NCBI RefSeq assembly: GCF_015182285.1
Contig: NZ_PRDM01000001.1
Location: forward strand, 1,488,001 to 1,552,000
Origin: Flavobacterium hungaricum
Lineage (GTDB): Bacteria > Bacteroidota > Bacteroidia > Flavobacteriales > Flavobacteriaceae
Direction of reading: 5' to 3'
Length of the DNA: 64,000 bases
A model generated the notes under the pieces. The model was not told the origin of the DNA. It worked only from the letters and a program-made list of their open reading frames with translations, and did no database searches. Position numbers and translations under genes: made by a program. The first letter of the stretch is position 1. Each line of letters opens with the position of its first letter. Positions 16,165 through 26,100 of this stretch are shown here, in pieces.

Positions 16165-16593
16165 TTAATATGATAAGCTGGGAGGTCTTCCGATGTTTCC
16201 GTAATTCATTGGTTCTAAACTTTGAATATCCGCAGATGATTCTTGTACTGCTGCAAAACCTTGAATTTTTGCAGTATCATTTTGTGCTTTCTTTCCTGTA
16301 GGAACCAAAAACAAAGTCGTCAGACCTGCTTTTTCGCCATGTTTTTCATCATCTGGATACACTCCAAAGTAAAAACGAATTCCGTCTACATTGTAACCGT
16401 CTTTTGCGCCGTTAGTTTTTACATAATGAATATAATTTTCTAATTCTTCTAGAGAATACCAGATTGCGTTGGCATCTTCTTTCTGTCCTTTTGCAGTTGC
16501 AAGAGAAGCTCTTTTGTTGTTGTAATTTACATTGAGCTGTCTTGCAAACTCTTTTGTGATTAATTGATTTGGTTTTGAGGGAGGATTTTTCAT
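16165..16593 (-). CDS. Conserved-looking cytosolic protein, unknown function
   Basis: The 142-residue protein has no signal peptide or membrane helix. Notable segments are ANAIWYSLEELENYIHYVKT (about 43-62) and GIRFYFGVYPDD (70-81), then a Gly/Ser-rich tail. I have seen similar small proteins in flavobacteria, but cannot give a function. It is the first gene of the minus-strand unit, six bases ahead of the membrane-protein gene. The 212-base gap upstream is shared with the divergent muramidase gene and probably carries both promoters. Confidence 0.65.
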   Translation of the reverse strand: MKNPPSKPNQLITKEFARQLNVNYNNKRASLATAKGQKEDANAIWYSLEELENYIHYVKTNGAKDGYNVDGIRFYFGVYPDDEKHGEKAGLTTLFLVPTGKKAQNDTAKIQGFAAVQESSADIQSLEPMNYGNIGRPPSLSY

Positions 16594-16770
16594 GGTTGTT
16601 TAGTGATTAATTGGTTATGAATTATTAGTTAACTGTATTTTTTGATTGATGTGAGACAAAATTATTTGAATCCCCAAATCCGAACAAGGGGAAATATACC
16701 CTTTTTTATAGCGGTAAAATTATTAATTAAATCGGGTTAAAATACTGTTATATAGTATTTTATGTTTTTA

Positions 16771-16778
16771 TAGATTTG
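16771..16778 (+). promoter_or_regulatory. -7 box (TAGATTTG) for the muramidase gene
   Basis: This is a perfect TAnnTTTG match 28 bases before the ATG at 16806. No clear TTTG lies 19 bases upstream. Just upstream, TACTGTTATATAGTA (16744-16758) is an imperfect palindrome that could be an operator. Confidence 0.4.
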
Positions 16779-16805
16779 TATGTCGGTTTATAAATAAAAA
16801 AAATC

Positions 16806-17633
16806 ATGAGAACAATCAAGCTAGGAGTGAAGTCGCCGGAAGTTTATTATTTGAATGAACTTCTTTCAAAATTGAAGTATAATGTATTGGTTTCAGATTA
16901 TTTTGGAACCGCAACTGATAAAGCAGTTAAGGATTTTCAATTAAAAAATAACCTTGTTGTAGATGGTGTTGTAGGTCTAAAAAGCTGGTCTTTACTTCTG
17001 GAAAAAAGCAAAAACGGTTTTTCTGTTGCTGCTAAGTTACTTTCAGAACAAGATTTGATTGATTTTGCAAAACAGTTTAATATAGAACTGGCAGTTGTAA
17101 AAGCAGTTAACGAAGTAGAAAGTAACGGAAAAGGTTTTTTGATTGACGGCCGTCCAAAGATTTTGTTTGAAGGACATATTTTTTGGAAAGAATTAGAAAA
17201 AAGAAGTATTAATCCAAAAACGTATGTCAATTCGAATACACAAGATATATTGTTCGAAAAATATACCAAGAAATATTATGTTGGTGGTACTGCAGAATAT
17301 ACGCGGTTAGATAAAGCGCGAAATCTTGCTCAGGACAAAAGATTTGTTGATGCAGCAAATAGTTCAGCTTCTTGGGGACTTTTTCAAATTATGGGCTTTA
17401 ATGCAGTTGCTATAGGTTACAAAACAGTGGAAGAGTTTGTAGAGAAAATGAATTTAAACGAAGGCGAACAGCTGAAAGCTTTTGGACTATTTCTTCAAAA
17501 GAATAATTTGATTCCGCTTTTGAAAAATAAAAACTGGGCTTCGTTTGCCTTAAAATATAACGGACCTGCTTATAAAACCAATAAATACGACGAAAAATTA
17601 GCAAAAGCTTATGCGAAATATGCCAAGCAGTAA
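16806..17633 (+). CDS. Peptidoglycan-binding N-acetylmuramidase
   Basis: Two domains are visible. Residues 5-60 are a PG_binding_1 repeat (KLGVKSPEVYYLNELLSKL, FGTATDKAVKDFQ, VVDGVVGLKSW). Residues 85-272 match the N-acetylmuramidase family (DUF3380-type): VKAVNEVESNGKGFL with the likely catalytic Glu, FEGHIFWKEL, then ASWGLFQIMGFNA. The enzyme would cleave glycan strands of peptidoglycan. No signal peptide is seen, so it resembles a phage-type or otherwise exported endolysin. No holin or phage gene is nearby. It is transcribed alone, opposite the two-component unit. Confidence 0.88.
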   Translation: MRTIKLGVKSPEVYYLNELLSKLKYNVLVSDYFGTATDKAVKDFQLKNNLVVDGVVGLKSWSLLLEKSKNGFSVAAKLLSEQDLIDFAKQFNIELAVVKAVNEVESNGKGFLIDGRPKILFEGHIFWKELEKRSINPKTYVNSNTQDILFEKYTKKYYVGGTAEYTRLDKARNLAQDKRFVDAANSSASWGLFQIMGFNAVAIGYKTVEEFVEKMNLNEGEQLKAFGLFLQKNNLIPLLKNKNWASFALKYNGPAYKTNKYDEKLAKAYAKYAKQ

Positions 17634-17754
17634 TCTCAAATTCCACTCTAATTAGATTTGAAGCTAAGTTTTGTACTTTGAGTATATTTTTTAACCGCAA
17701 GGGCACAAAGATTTTTCCGCAAGGTTCGCAAAGGGTTTTGCTAAGAATTTTGAA

Positions 17755-17949
17755 TCTCGCAAAGTCGCAAATATAGGAATTGCGTCCAGTTTTAGCTGGA
17801 TGGAAAAATGTAGAAGGACAGCAAATGGCTTTAGCCAAACTATGTAAGTTAGGCTAAAGCCATTTATTGTAAATTTTAAAGATCCCCCAGCTAAAGCTGG
17901 AGGCAATTCATATTGAAAATAATCTTTGCGTTTTAGCGACTTTGCGAGA
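17755..17949. repeat. Nested mosaic palindrome (three inverted-repeat layers)
   Basis: Three arm pairs are nested around one centre: an outer TCTCGCAAAGTCGC (17755-17768) with its exact complement at 17936-17949; a middle GAATTGC plus TCCAG/CTGGA block (17777-17800) with 17887-17909; and an inner AAATGGCTTTAGCC (17823-17836) with 17852-17865. Each layer looks like a known flavobacterial interspersed repeat. The whole 433-base gap 17634-18066 contains only this element, Gly-rich-looking 'cgcaaag' repeats on each side, and the pheT terminator. Confidence 0.8.
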
Positions 17950-18016
17950 TTAAAAAAAAACTTAGCATCTTCTGATAAACTCTGCGTTAAAATACACTCA
18001 AAACATAAAAAAACAA

Positions 18017-18047
18017 AACCCGACAATATCATAAATACTGTCGGGTT
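18017..18047 (-). terminator. Terminator of pheT
   Basis: AACCCGACA (18017-18025) pairs perfectly with TGTCGGGTT (18039-18047) around a 13-base loop. On the minus strand it is followed by a U-rich run. It starts 20 bases after the pheT stop. A short T run also lies on the plus side, so it may work both ways. Confidence 0.8.
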
Positions 18048-18066
18048 CTTTTATATATAAGATTGA

Positions 18067-20487
18067 TTATCTCAAACTTGCACCAAGTTCTGTTTCAAAC
18101 GTCTGTTGCAATTTAGACATGATTTTATCAATTTGAGAATCTGTCAGCGTTTTAGTATTATCTTGAATGGTAAAACTCAAAGCATAAGACTTTTTGCCTT
18201 TCGGAAGTTTGTCTCCCTGATACACATCAAATAAATTAACGTCCTTTAAAAATGCTTTTTCAGTTTGTTTTGCCAAATTGAAAATGCTTTCATAAGTTGT
18301 GGTTTCGTCAATTAATAATGCCAAATCTCTGCGAACTTCAGGGTATTTAGGAATTTCTGAGTATTTGATTTTTCCGGTAATGATTTTTAAAACCAAATCC
18401 CAGTTAAAATCAGCATAATAAACATCTTGTTTGATTCCGAAATGTTTAAGAATAGGCTTTTTAACAACACCTATTTCAACTAAAATATCATTGTTATAAG
18501 TAATTGCAGTTCCTTCAGAGAAAATATCAGAATGAACAGGAGTATTAGAAATCTTTTCAATTCCTAGTCGTCCTAAAATAGCTTTTACGTATCCTTTTAA
18601 TAAAAAGAAATCTGTTGATTTTTGAGTGTTTGTCCAGGTTTCTTTATTTCTGTTTCCAGAAATGGTTAAAGAAAGGTGTTTGTGCTCCTCGTATCCGTTT
18701 AGATATTTGTGATATGTTTTTCCAAATTCAAATAATTTCAAATCCGAATTTTTTCTGTTGATATTGTAAGATACCGCTTCTAAAGCAGAGAACAATAAAG
18801 ACTGACGAAGCGTTGCTAAATCACTGCTCAGCGGATTCAGCATTGATACATTATGTTCTTCTTTTAATGAAGCTGATAATTTAGCATAAGCTGCAGTAGT
18901 CAGCGAATTGGCCATCATTTCATGAAAACCCTGAGAATTCAATTGTGAAGCAATTACGTTTTGTACTTTATAGTCTTCTGTTCTTGGCGAATTGGCAACA
19001 GTAGCGTTAAATTTCTTAGAGAAATTGATATTGTTGTAGCCATAAACCCTTAAGATCTCTTCGATTACATCAATTTCGCGCTGTACGTCTACACGATAAG
19101 CCGGAATTGTTAAACCTAAACCAGAATCTGATACGCTGTTTACTTTGATATCTAGAGAAACTAAAATCTTTTTGATTGTATCTTTTGAAATTTCCTGCCC
19201 AATAATTTTAGAAACATGGCTGAAATTCAATAAAACAGAAAAATCTTCTATCTTTTTAGGATACACTTCCACAACATCAGAAGTGATTTTACCGCCTGCC
19301 ACTTCTTGAATCAAAAGAGCGGCACGTTTTAAAGCATATTCCGTAATTGTCGGGTCAATACCTCTTTCAAATCTAAAAGACGCATCGGTGCTTAATTGGT
19401 GTCTTTTTGCTGTTTTACGAATACTTACCGGATCAAAATAAGCACTTTCTAAGAAAATAGTCGTTGTTCCATCCGTAACACCCGATTTTTTACCGCCAAA
19501 AACTCCCGCAATACAAAGCGGTCCTTTCTCGTCGCAGATCATTAAATCTTCTTTGCTTAAAGTTCTTTCAACATCATCCAAAGTCACAAATTTTGTTCCT
19601 TCTTCTACTGTTTTCACAATTACTTTTCCGTTGATTTTTGCAGCGTCAAAAGCATGTAAAGGCTGTCCTAATTCGTGTAAAACATAATTGGTAACGTCTA
19701 CAATATTATTTTTTGGAGTTAATCCAATAGCTTTTAAACGGTCTTGTAACCAGCTTGGAGATTCATGAACAGAAATTCCAGAAATCGTTACCCCGCAATA
19801 TCGTGGAGCCAAATGAGAATCCTCAACATTTACGTCGATTTTAAGCGTACGCATGTCCACTCTAAAGTTACTTACAGAAGGTGTGATTAATTCTACGTTA
19901 ACGCCACGTTGCAGCATTCCAGCTCTTAAATCACGAGCAGTTCCAAAATGACTCATTGCATCGGCACGGTTTGGAGTTAATCCGATTTCAAAAACTTCGT
20001 CATTTGCAATTTGAAAAACTTCTGCAGCTGGAGTTCCAGGAACAAGATCTTCTGCCAGAACCATAATTCCGTCATGACTGCTTCCTAAACCTAATTCATC
20101 TTCTGCACAGATCATTCCGTGACTTTCCTGTCCGCGGATTTTTCCTTTTTTAATGGCAAATTCTCCGCCATCTTTATCATATAATATCGTACCAATTGTA
20201 GCTACCGGCACTTTTTGTCCTGCCGCAACATTTGCAGCACCGCATACAATTTGTATAGGAGCTTCTAGACCAATATTAACAGTCGTAACTTTCAGTCTAT
20301 CAGCATCCGGATGTTTTTCGCATGTCAATACATGTCCTACAACAACGCCTTCTAAGCCTCCTTTTATCGATTGGTATTTTTCGACAACTTCAACTTCAAG
20401 ACCTAAATCTGTTAGTAATTCTGAAGTCTGCTCAGATGTCCAATCTGTTTTAATAAATTGTTTTAACCAGTTGTAAGATATTTTCAT
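18067..20487 (-). CDS. pheT: Phenylalanine--tRNA ligase beta subunit
   Basis: The 806 residues match the full-length bacterial beta subunit, which with PheS charges tRNA-Phe. Domains in order are the N-terminal MKISYNWLKQFI, an EMAP-type tRNA-binding domain (about 40-155, EKHPDADRLKVTTVNIG and CGAANV), the B3/B4 editing region (about 210-390), B5 (about 405-475), the catalytic-like core, and a C-terminal FDX-ACB anticodon-binding domain (about 715-806, KYPEVRRDLALLIDE). pheS is not in the window, which is common in Bacteroidota. A TATATTTG -7 box lies 30 bases upstream. Confidence 0.97.
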   Translation of the reverse strand: MKISYNWLKQFIKTDWTSEQTSELLTDLGLEVEVVEKYQSIKGGLEGVVVGHVLTCEKHPDADRLKVTTVNIGLEAPIQIVCGAANVAAGQKVPVATIGTILYDKDGGEFAIKKGKIRGQESHGMICAEDELGLGSSHDGIMVLAEDLVPGTPAAEVFQIANDEVFEIGLTPNRADAMSHFGTARDLRAGMLQRGVNVELITPSVSNFRVDMRTLKIDVNVEDSHLAPRYCGVTISGISVHESPSWLQDRLKAIGLTPKNNIVDVTNYVLHELGQPLHAFDAAKINGKVIVKTVEEGTKFVTLDDVERTLSKEDLMICDEKGPLCIAGVFGGKKSGVTDGTTTIFLESAYFDPVSIRKTAKRHQLSTDASFRFERGIDPTITEYALKRAALLIQEVAGGKITSDVVEVYPKKIEDFSVLLNFSHVSKIIGQEISKDTIKKILVSLDIKVNSVSDSGLGLTIPAYRVDVQREIDVIEEILRVYGYNNINFSKKFNATVANSPRTEDYKVQNVIASQLNSQGFHEMMANSLTTAAYAKLSASLKEEHNVSMLNPLSSDLATLRQSLLFSALEAVSYNINRKNSDLKLFEFGKTYHKYLNGYEEHKHLSLTISGNRNKETWTNTQKSTDFFLLKGYVKAILGRLGIEKISNTPVHSDIFSEGTAITYNNDILVEIGVVKKPILKHFGIKQDVYYADFNWDLVLKIITGKIKYSEIPKYPEVRRDLALLIDETTTYESIFNLAKQTEKAFLKDVNLFDVYQGDKLPKGKKSYALSFTIQDNTKTLTDSQIDKIMSKLQQTFETELGASLR

Positions 20488-20516
20488 TGTAACTTTTTTA
20501 TTCTTGAATAAGGATA

Positions 20517-20524
20517 CAAATATA
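20517..20524 (-). promoter_or_regulatory. -7 box (TATATTTG) for pheT
   Basis: This is a perfect TAnnTTTG on the minus strand, 30 bases before the pheT start. A matching -33 element is not obvious. The rest of the 352-base gap 20488-20839 is AT-rich, with the bestrophin terminator at its other end and nothing else I can support. Confidence 0.42.
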
Positions 20525-20800
20525 AGGATTGCACATTGCAGAAAGAAAAATTTATTTGGTTTTTTCGTACTGATTTTTATTTGTAAAAAAAATCCCTATT
20601 AGTGATTTTATAGTAATTTATAAGCTGTTATTTTATCAATAAAATAGTATAATAAGCTTAAAGAAACAAAAACGTAAATTTTCTGCTGCAAGATGAATTT
20701 AAAGTGCTATTCTGTTTGTTTTTATGAAGTGCGTCAAGCCTGTAAAAGGACCATATTTGATGTACTTTCTCCAATAGACAGAAAAGTGTTTGTAACCATA

Positions 20801-20819
20801 AAAAAACGGCTAAAGCCGC
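20801..20819 (-). terminator. Terminator of the bestrophin-like gene
   Basis: CGGC-TAAA-GCCG (20807-20818), with a flanking pair, is followed by six U on the minus strand. It lies about 20 bases beyond the stop codon at 20840. Confidence 0.7.
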
Positions 20820-20839
20820 CTTTACTGATTAACGTTTCA

Positions 20840-21703
20840 TTATATCAGTTCTTCTACGTGTTTCTTGATGTTTTCTGAGATTTTTTTGGTCGGAAGATCA
20901 TTTTCATCATCTCCAAAGGGATCTTCGATTTCTTCAGCGATGAGCTCCAAACTGGCCAAAACATAAAAAATAAAAACCACAACAGGTACCACCAGATAGC
21001 CCAAACTAACAGAATAACCAAACGGAAGGGTCATGGTATAAAAGAAGATAAACTTTTTTATAAAAGCACTGTAAGAGTAGGGAATAGGTGTGTTTTTGAT
21101 GCGCTCGCAAGCACCGCAGATATCTGTAAAAGCAACCAACTCGTCATTTAAAGTAATTAATTGATTGCCGGTGATTTTTCCAGTATCATACAAATCATTG
21201 ATTTTATGATACATTATCCTTTTTAACTGATTGGGTTTGTGTTTGTGATGGTCAATTTCTAAATCAACATCTTCAAAAAGCTGTTTGCTGGTTTCATCAT
21301 CTTTTAAATGTTTATAAAGAATATCGGCATACATGGGAATGTATTTTCTAAAAAACTTTCGGTCGTTTTCGTCTTTTAATATTGCAGAAAGTTTGATCGC
21401 CATATTACGGCTGTTATTAACCAGACTGCCCCAAAGCTTGCGTCCTTCCCACCAGCGGTCATAGGCCGTATTGGTTCTAAAAACAAGTAAAAGCGAAATC
21501 ACAAAACCAAGCATTCCGTGCATAATGGGAATGTTGTGTACGTAATCGCTTTTGGTAACTTTAAAATAATGAAGCTCTAAATAGCCTACAAGACCAGAAT
21601 AAATTCCTATTGCAATCATAATAGGAAACAATTTTCGAACGGTATCCGATTTATGAAAATGAAAAATAAAAGTAAACCAGTCTTTGGTATTATACGAGAT
21701 CAT
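20840..21703 (-). CDS. Bestrophin-like (UPF0187) anion channel
   Basis: The 287-residue protein has the bacterial bestrophin layout. An N-terminal WFTFIFHFHKSDTVRKLFP segment is followed by membrane helices near 25-45 and 62-80, the motif FRTNTAYDRWWEGRKLWG (about 79-96), a soluble helical stretch, and further helices near 205-250. Bestrophin homologues in bacteria form pentameric ion channels in the inner membrane. The gene lies downstream of the efflux operon but has its own likely -7 box (21721-21728), so it is probably a separate unit. Its own terminator follows. Confidence 0.9.
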   Translation of the reverse strand: MISYNTKDWFTFIFHFHKSDTVRKLFPIMIAIGIYSGLVGYLELHYFKVTKSDYVHNIPIMHGMLGFVISLLLVFRTNTAYDRWWEGRKLWGSLVNNSRNMAIKLSAILKDENDRKFFRKYIPMYADILYKHLKDDETSKQLFEDVDLEIDHHKHKPNQLKRIMYHKINDLYDTGKITGNQLITLNDELVAFTDICGACERIKNTPIPYSYSAFIKKFIFFYTMTLPFGYSVSLGYLVVPVVVFIFYVLASLELIAEEIEDPFGDDENDLPTKKISENIKKHVEELI

Positions 21704-21720
21704 TTGTCTTTGTTTTGAGA

Positions 21721-21728
21721 CAAATTTA
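21721..21728 (-). promoter_or_regulatory. -7 box (TAAATTTG) for the bestrophin-like gene
   Basis: This is a perfect TAnnTTTG on the minus strand, 18 bases before the ATG and just past the stop of the TolC-type gene. No clear -33 element. Confidence 0.4.
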
Positions 21729-21730
21729 GA

Positions 21731-23041
21731 TTAAAAATTAATATTTCCCGCTAATTCTTTTAAAGCAATTTCAGATAATTTTGCTTCATATTGTGCATTG
21801 CTGTAGCGTACTTTTGCGTTGACATAATTGAGCTGAGCGGTTCTAAAATCTAGGGTTGTAATAGTTCCGATTCTGAATTTGTCCAGCGTAATATCTAAAT
21901 TTTGTTTCGCAATAGCTTCGTTATCTTCTTCTAAATCAATTAATTCTAAATTGGTTAAATAAGTCTGATAAGCGGTGCTTAATTGTGTATTCAAAATCAA
22001 GTTTTGCTGCTCAATAGCGATTTGCGTATTTTGAATCTGCAATTTGGCAACCTTTTCGTTACGATGCTGATTAAAACCGTCAAAAATATTCATAGAAGCA
22101 TTAAAACCATAGTTTAAACCTTTATTAGAGGTTTCACTTGTAAAACCCAAACTAGATTGGCTTTCAGAAAAATTATAACCCGTTGTCAAACGCAAAACGG
22201 GATAACGATCTGCTCGTACTTGTTTTAATTGTAATTCGGCAATACGCTTATTAATTACTTGGGCTTCAAGTGCTGGATTTTGTTTTTGAGCCAGCGCCAT
22301 TAAATCAACCAAAACTAATTTATTATCAACTGTAACTTCATCTGTAACTTTAAAATCGATTTTAGGATCACGAGCTAGATGCTGATTCAATAAAATTTTA
22401 GCGTTGGCATACGATTCTTTCTGTCTTAATAAAGCTACCTGATCCGAATTTAAATCAACCTGAGCATTCAATACTTCTAGTTTGGAAGCTTTTCCGATGC
22501 TGAAACGGTTTTGTGCCAAAGTAAGACGTTGTTTCGAAATTACGATTGTAGTGTCTAAAGCTGACAATTGCTGCTGCTGTTGTACGAGATCGTAATAAGC
22601 CGAATTTACCTGACCGATTTTGACTAAAATAGTTCTTTTAAGTTCGGCGTCTCCAAGTTTTTGAAGTTCTTTTAATTGGTCTAATCGGGCGAACATTTTC
22701 ATTCCGTCAAAAACCGTCCATCCTAAACTTACACCGTAGGTTAAACTATTGTTTTTTGCGTTGTCCAATTTAGTAGTTGTCCCGTCCTGACGTGTCTGAG
22801 ACGAGTTCATGATACTATTGTTATCCGTAACATTTGCGGTTGCAGTCGGCAGCATTCCCGCATTACCAATTGTGACATTGGTTTCGTTGATTACGGTGTT
22901 GTTTTTGGCGATTTTAATCTCAAAATTATTTTCCAAAGCTATTTTCATAGCATCTTCAATAGTCAGAATTTCTTGTGCGGCCAAATTGGATGCAGAGAAG
23001 AAGCTCATTAGTAAACTAAAGAATAAAAATTTAGTATTCAT
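21731..23041 (-). CDS. TolC-family outer-membrane efflux protein
   Basis: The start at 23041 is chosen because it begins MNTKFLFFSLLMSFFS, a clear signal peptide ending ANLAAQ; an upstream ATG at 23086 would put 15 extra residues ahead of it. The mature protein has two copies of the OEP repeat, heptad-rich helices with the recurrent pattern AQNRFSIGKASKLEVLNAQVD and LDKFRIGTITTLDFRTAQLN. It forms the outer-membrane duct for the pump encoded just upstream. Gene order adaptor, pump, duct, with gaps of 81 and 65 bases, indicates one operon transcribed leftward. Confidence 0.94.
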   Translation of the reverse strand: MNTKFLFFSLLMSFFSASNLAAQEILTIEDAMKIALENNFEIKIAKNNTVINETNVTIGNAGMLPTATANVTDNNSIMNSSQTRQDGTTTKLDNAKNNSLTYGVSLGWTVFDGMKMFARLDQLKELQKLGDAELKRTILVKIGQVNSAYYDLVQQQQQLSALDTTIVISKQRLTLAQNRFSIGKASKLEVLNAQVDLNSDQVALLRQKESYANAKILLNQHLARDPKIDFKVTDEVTVDNKLVLVDLMALAQKQNPALEAQVINKRIAELQLKQVRADRYPVLRLTTGYNFSESQSSLGFTSETSNKGLNYGFNASMNIFDGFNQHRNEKVAKLQIQNTQIAIEQQNLILNTQLSTAYQTYLTNLELIDLEEDNEAIAKQNLDITLDKFRIGTITTLDFRTAQLNYVNAKVRYSNAQYEAKLSEIALKELAGNINF

Positions 23042-23106
23042 ATATTTTTCTTTTACCTTAAAATGCAATAGATTAATAATAATCAAACGAATTTAAGGTT
23101 TATAAA

Positions 23107-26100
23107 TTATTTACTTTCTCTTTCGTATTCGTCAATTTTGTCAAATTCCGGATAGTGTTTTCTGGCTTTTGACCACATAAAATAAATTGCCGGAATTACG
23201 AATAGGGTTAAGGCTAATGAAAAAATGGTTCCTCCCACAATAACAACTCCCATACCAATTCTACTGGTTGACGCAGCTCCTAGTGACATTGCGATAGGAA
23301 GTGCTCCTAAAGCAATCGCTAAACTGGTCATCAAAATTGGACGCAAACGCGCTTCTGAAGCCTCTAAAATTGCTTCCATTTTTGGTTTTCCCTGTTCTCT
23401 AAGCTGATTGGCAAATTCTACAATCAAAATACCATTTTTGGTTACCAGACCAATTAACATAACGGTTCCGATCTGACTGAAAATATTCCAGGTTTGATTG
23501 AACAGCCATAAAGAGAATAATGCTCCTGCAACTGCCATTGGGACAGTCAGGATGATAATAAGCGGATCGATAAAACTTTCAAATTGCGCTGCTAAAATCA
23601 AGAAAATCAACAACAACGCTAATCCGAATGCGAAAGAAGTATTAGAAGAACTTTCTACGAAATCACGAGATTCACCGCTCAAATCGGTTGTAAATGTTTC
23701 ATCCAAAACTTTTGCTTTAATTCGATCCATTTCTTCGATACCATCGCTGATACTTTTTCCTGGTGCTAGACCTGCAGAAACCGTTGCAGACATATAACGA
23801 TTGTTATGATACAATTGCGGCGGATTACTTTGTTCTTCTACGTTTACTACATTATCCATCTGGATTAAATCGCCGTTTTTGTTTTTTACAAACATCGAAG
23901 TTAAATCTAATGGTTTAGAACGGTCTTTTTGATCAAACTGACCAATTACCTGATATTGTTTTCCGTTTTTAATGAAATATCCAAAACGCTGTCCGCTTAA
24001 AGAAAGCTGTAACGTTTGGGCAATATCAATAATCGAAATTCCAAGACTTTCTGCTTTTTCGCGGTCAATACTTACATTGATTTCCGGTTTATTAAACTTT
24101 AAATTGACATCGGTTGTCGAAAAAACATCGCTTTTGCCGACTTGATCCATGAATACCGGAATTTTTTCTCTTAGTTTTTCAAAAGTAGGAGCCTGAATAA
24201 TGTATTGAATCGGCAGACCTCCACGTCTGTTTACTGCAATTGTAGGCTGTTGAATAACAGATGTTTTGGCATCAGGATATTTTTTAGTCCATTTTGATAA
24301 TTTATCGGCAATATCTTTTTGAGATTTTTCTCTTTCGTCAGGCTGTTTTAAAGAAAGTCTGATAAAACCAGAATTGGTGGCAGAACCTCCAGAACCTCCG
24401 GCTGTAATGACCAAACTTACTTTTTTCTCCGGAATAGAATCATCTACCAAATTTGATATTTCCTGCATAAAACGGTTGGTGTATTCATAAGAAGAACCTT
24501 CTGGAGTTGTCATACGCATGGTAACAGAACTTCGGTCATCATAAGGTGCTGTTTCTTTTGGCAGAATGGTAAAGAATAAGTAAATGAGTCCAAAACACGC
24601 AATCAAAATAGGAAAACTAATCCATTTTTTGTTCATAAAACGAGCTAAAGCATCTGCATAACCGCTGTTTAATTTTTCAAAGAAAGGTTCTGTTTTTACG
24701 TAGAATTTGGATTTTTTCTGCTCGCCGCCTTTCATTAAATAAGCATTTAGCATTGGTGTTAAAGTCAAGGATACAAAAGCAGAAATCAATACAGCAGATC
24801 CAATAACGACACCAAATTCCCTAAAGAGTCGCCCGACGAAACCTTCTAAGAAAATTACAGGTAAAAATACAGCTGCCAATGTTACAGAGATCGAGATTAC
24901 AGCATAAAAAATTTCGTTAGAACCTTTAATTGCTGCTTCAATCGGCGACATGCCTTCTTCAACTTTTTTGAAGATATTTTCTGTAACTACAATTCCGTCG
25001 TCTACCACCAAACCAGTTGCCAGAACAATCGCTAAAAGTGTTAACACGTTTATAGAGAACCCTAAAAGCCACATAACAAAAAATGTAGCAATTAATGATA
25101 CCGGAATATCAATTAAGGGTCTGAAGGCAATGGCCCAGTCTCTAAAAAATAAGTAGATAATAATGATTACGAGTACAATAGAAATCCCTAAAGTTTCGGC
25201 AACTTCCAATACAGATTTTTTTACGAATTGTGTATTATCCAGCGCGATATTCAACTTGATATCTTTTGGCAGATCTTTTTGTAAAGCTTCGTATTTTTTG
25301 TAAAATTCAGACGAAATATCCAAATAATTGGCTCCAGGCATTGGTACAATTGCCAAACCAATCATCGGAAGTCCAGAGGACATTAAAGAAGTTTCAATAT
25401 TTTCGGGACCCAATTCTGCGCCTCCAACATCGCTTAAACGAACAATTTTATCTCCGTCTGTACGAATGATAATATTATTAAACTCTTCTGGTTTAGAAAG
25501 GTTTCCTATTGTTTTTACGGTCAATTCGGTATTGTTTCCGGTAAGTTTACCAGATGGTAATTCGACGTTCTGAGCGTTTAGCGCATTTCGAACATCGGCT
25601 ACAGTACATTTGTAAGCATTTAGTTTTACAGGATCAATCCACAAACGCATTGCGTATCGTTTTTGCCCCCAGATTTGCACAGCACTAACGCCGGGAATTG
25701 TTTCTAAACGCTGTGAAATAACGTTTTCGGCATAGTCACTCAATTCTAAAGAACTTCTGGTGTCGCTTTGAACCGTCATCGAAATGATCGATTCACTATC
25801 GGCATCGGCTTTAGAAACAACAGGCGGTGCATCTATATCCTGAGGTAGATTTCTAACGGCTTGAGAAACCTTGTCACGAACATCGTTTGCGGCTTCTTCA
25901 AGATTTTTATCAAGATTAAACTCAATAGTAATATTACTGCTTCCCTGGTTGCTAGAGGAAGTGATATTTCGAATTCCGTCAATAGCATTTACTGCTTTTT
26001 CCAGAGGTTCTGTAATTTGAGATTCGATAATGTCGGAGTTGGCACCGGTATAATTGGTACGAATAGAAACCTGTGCAGGGTCTATAGAAGGGAATTCTCG

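Noticed and set aside
16806..17633. Prophage remnant based on the muramidase
   Set aside because: No phage structural, holin or integrase genes flank it and the neighbours are ordinary chromosomal genes.
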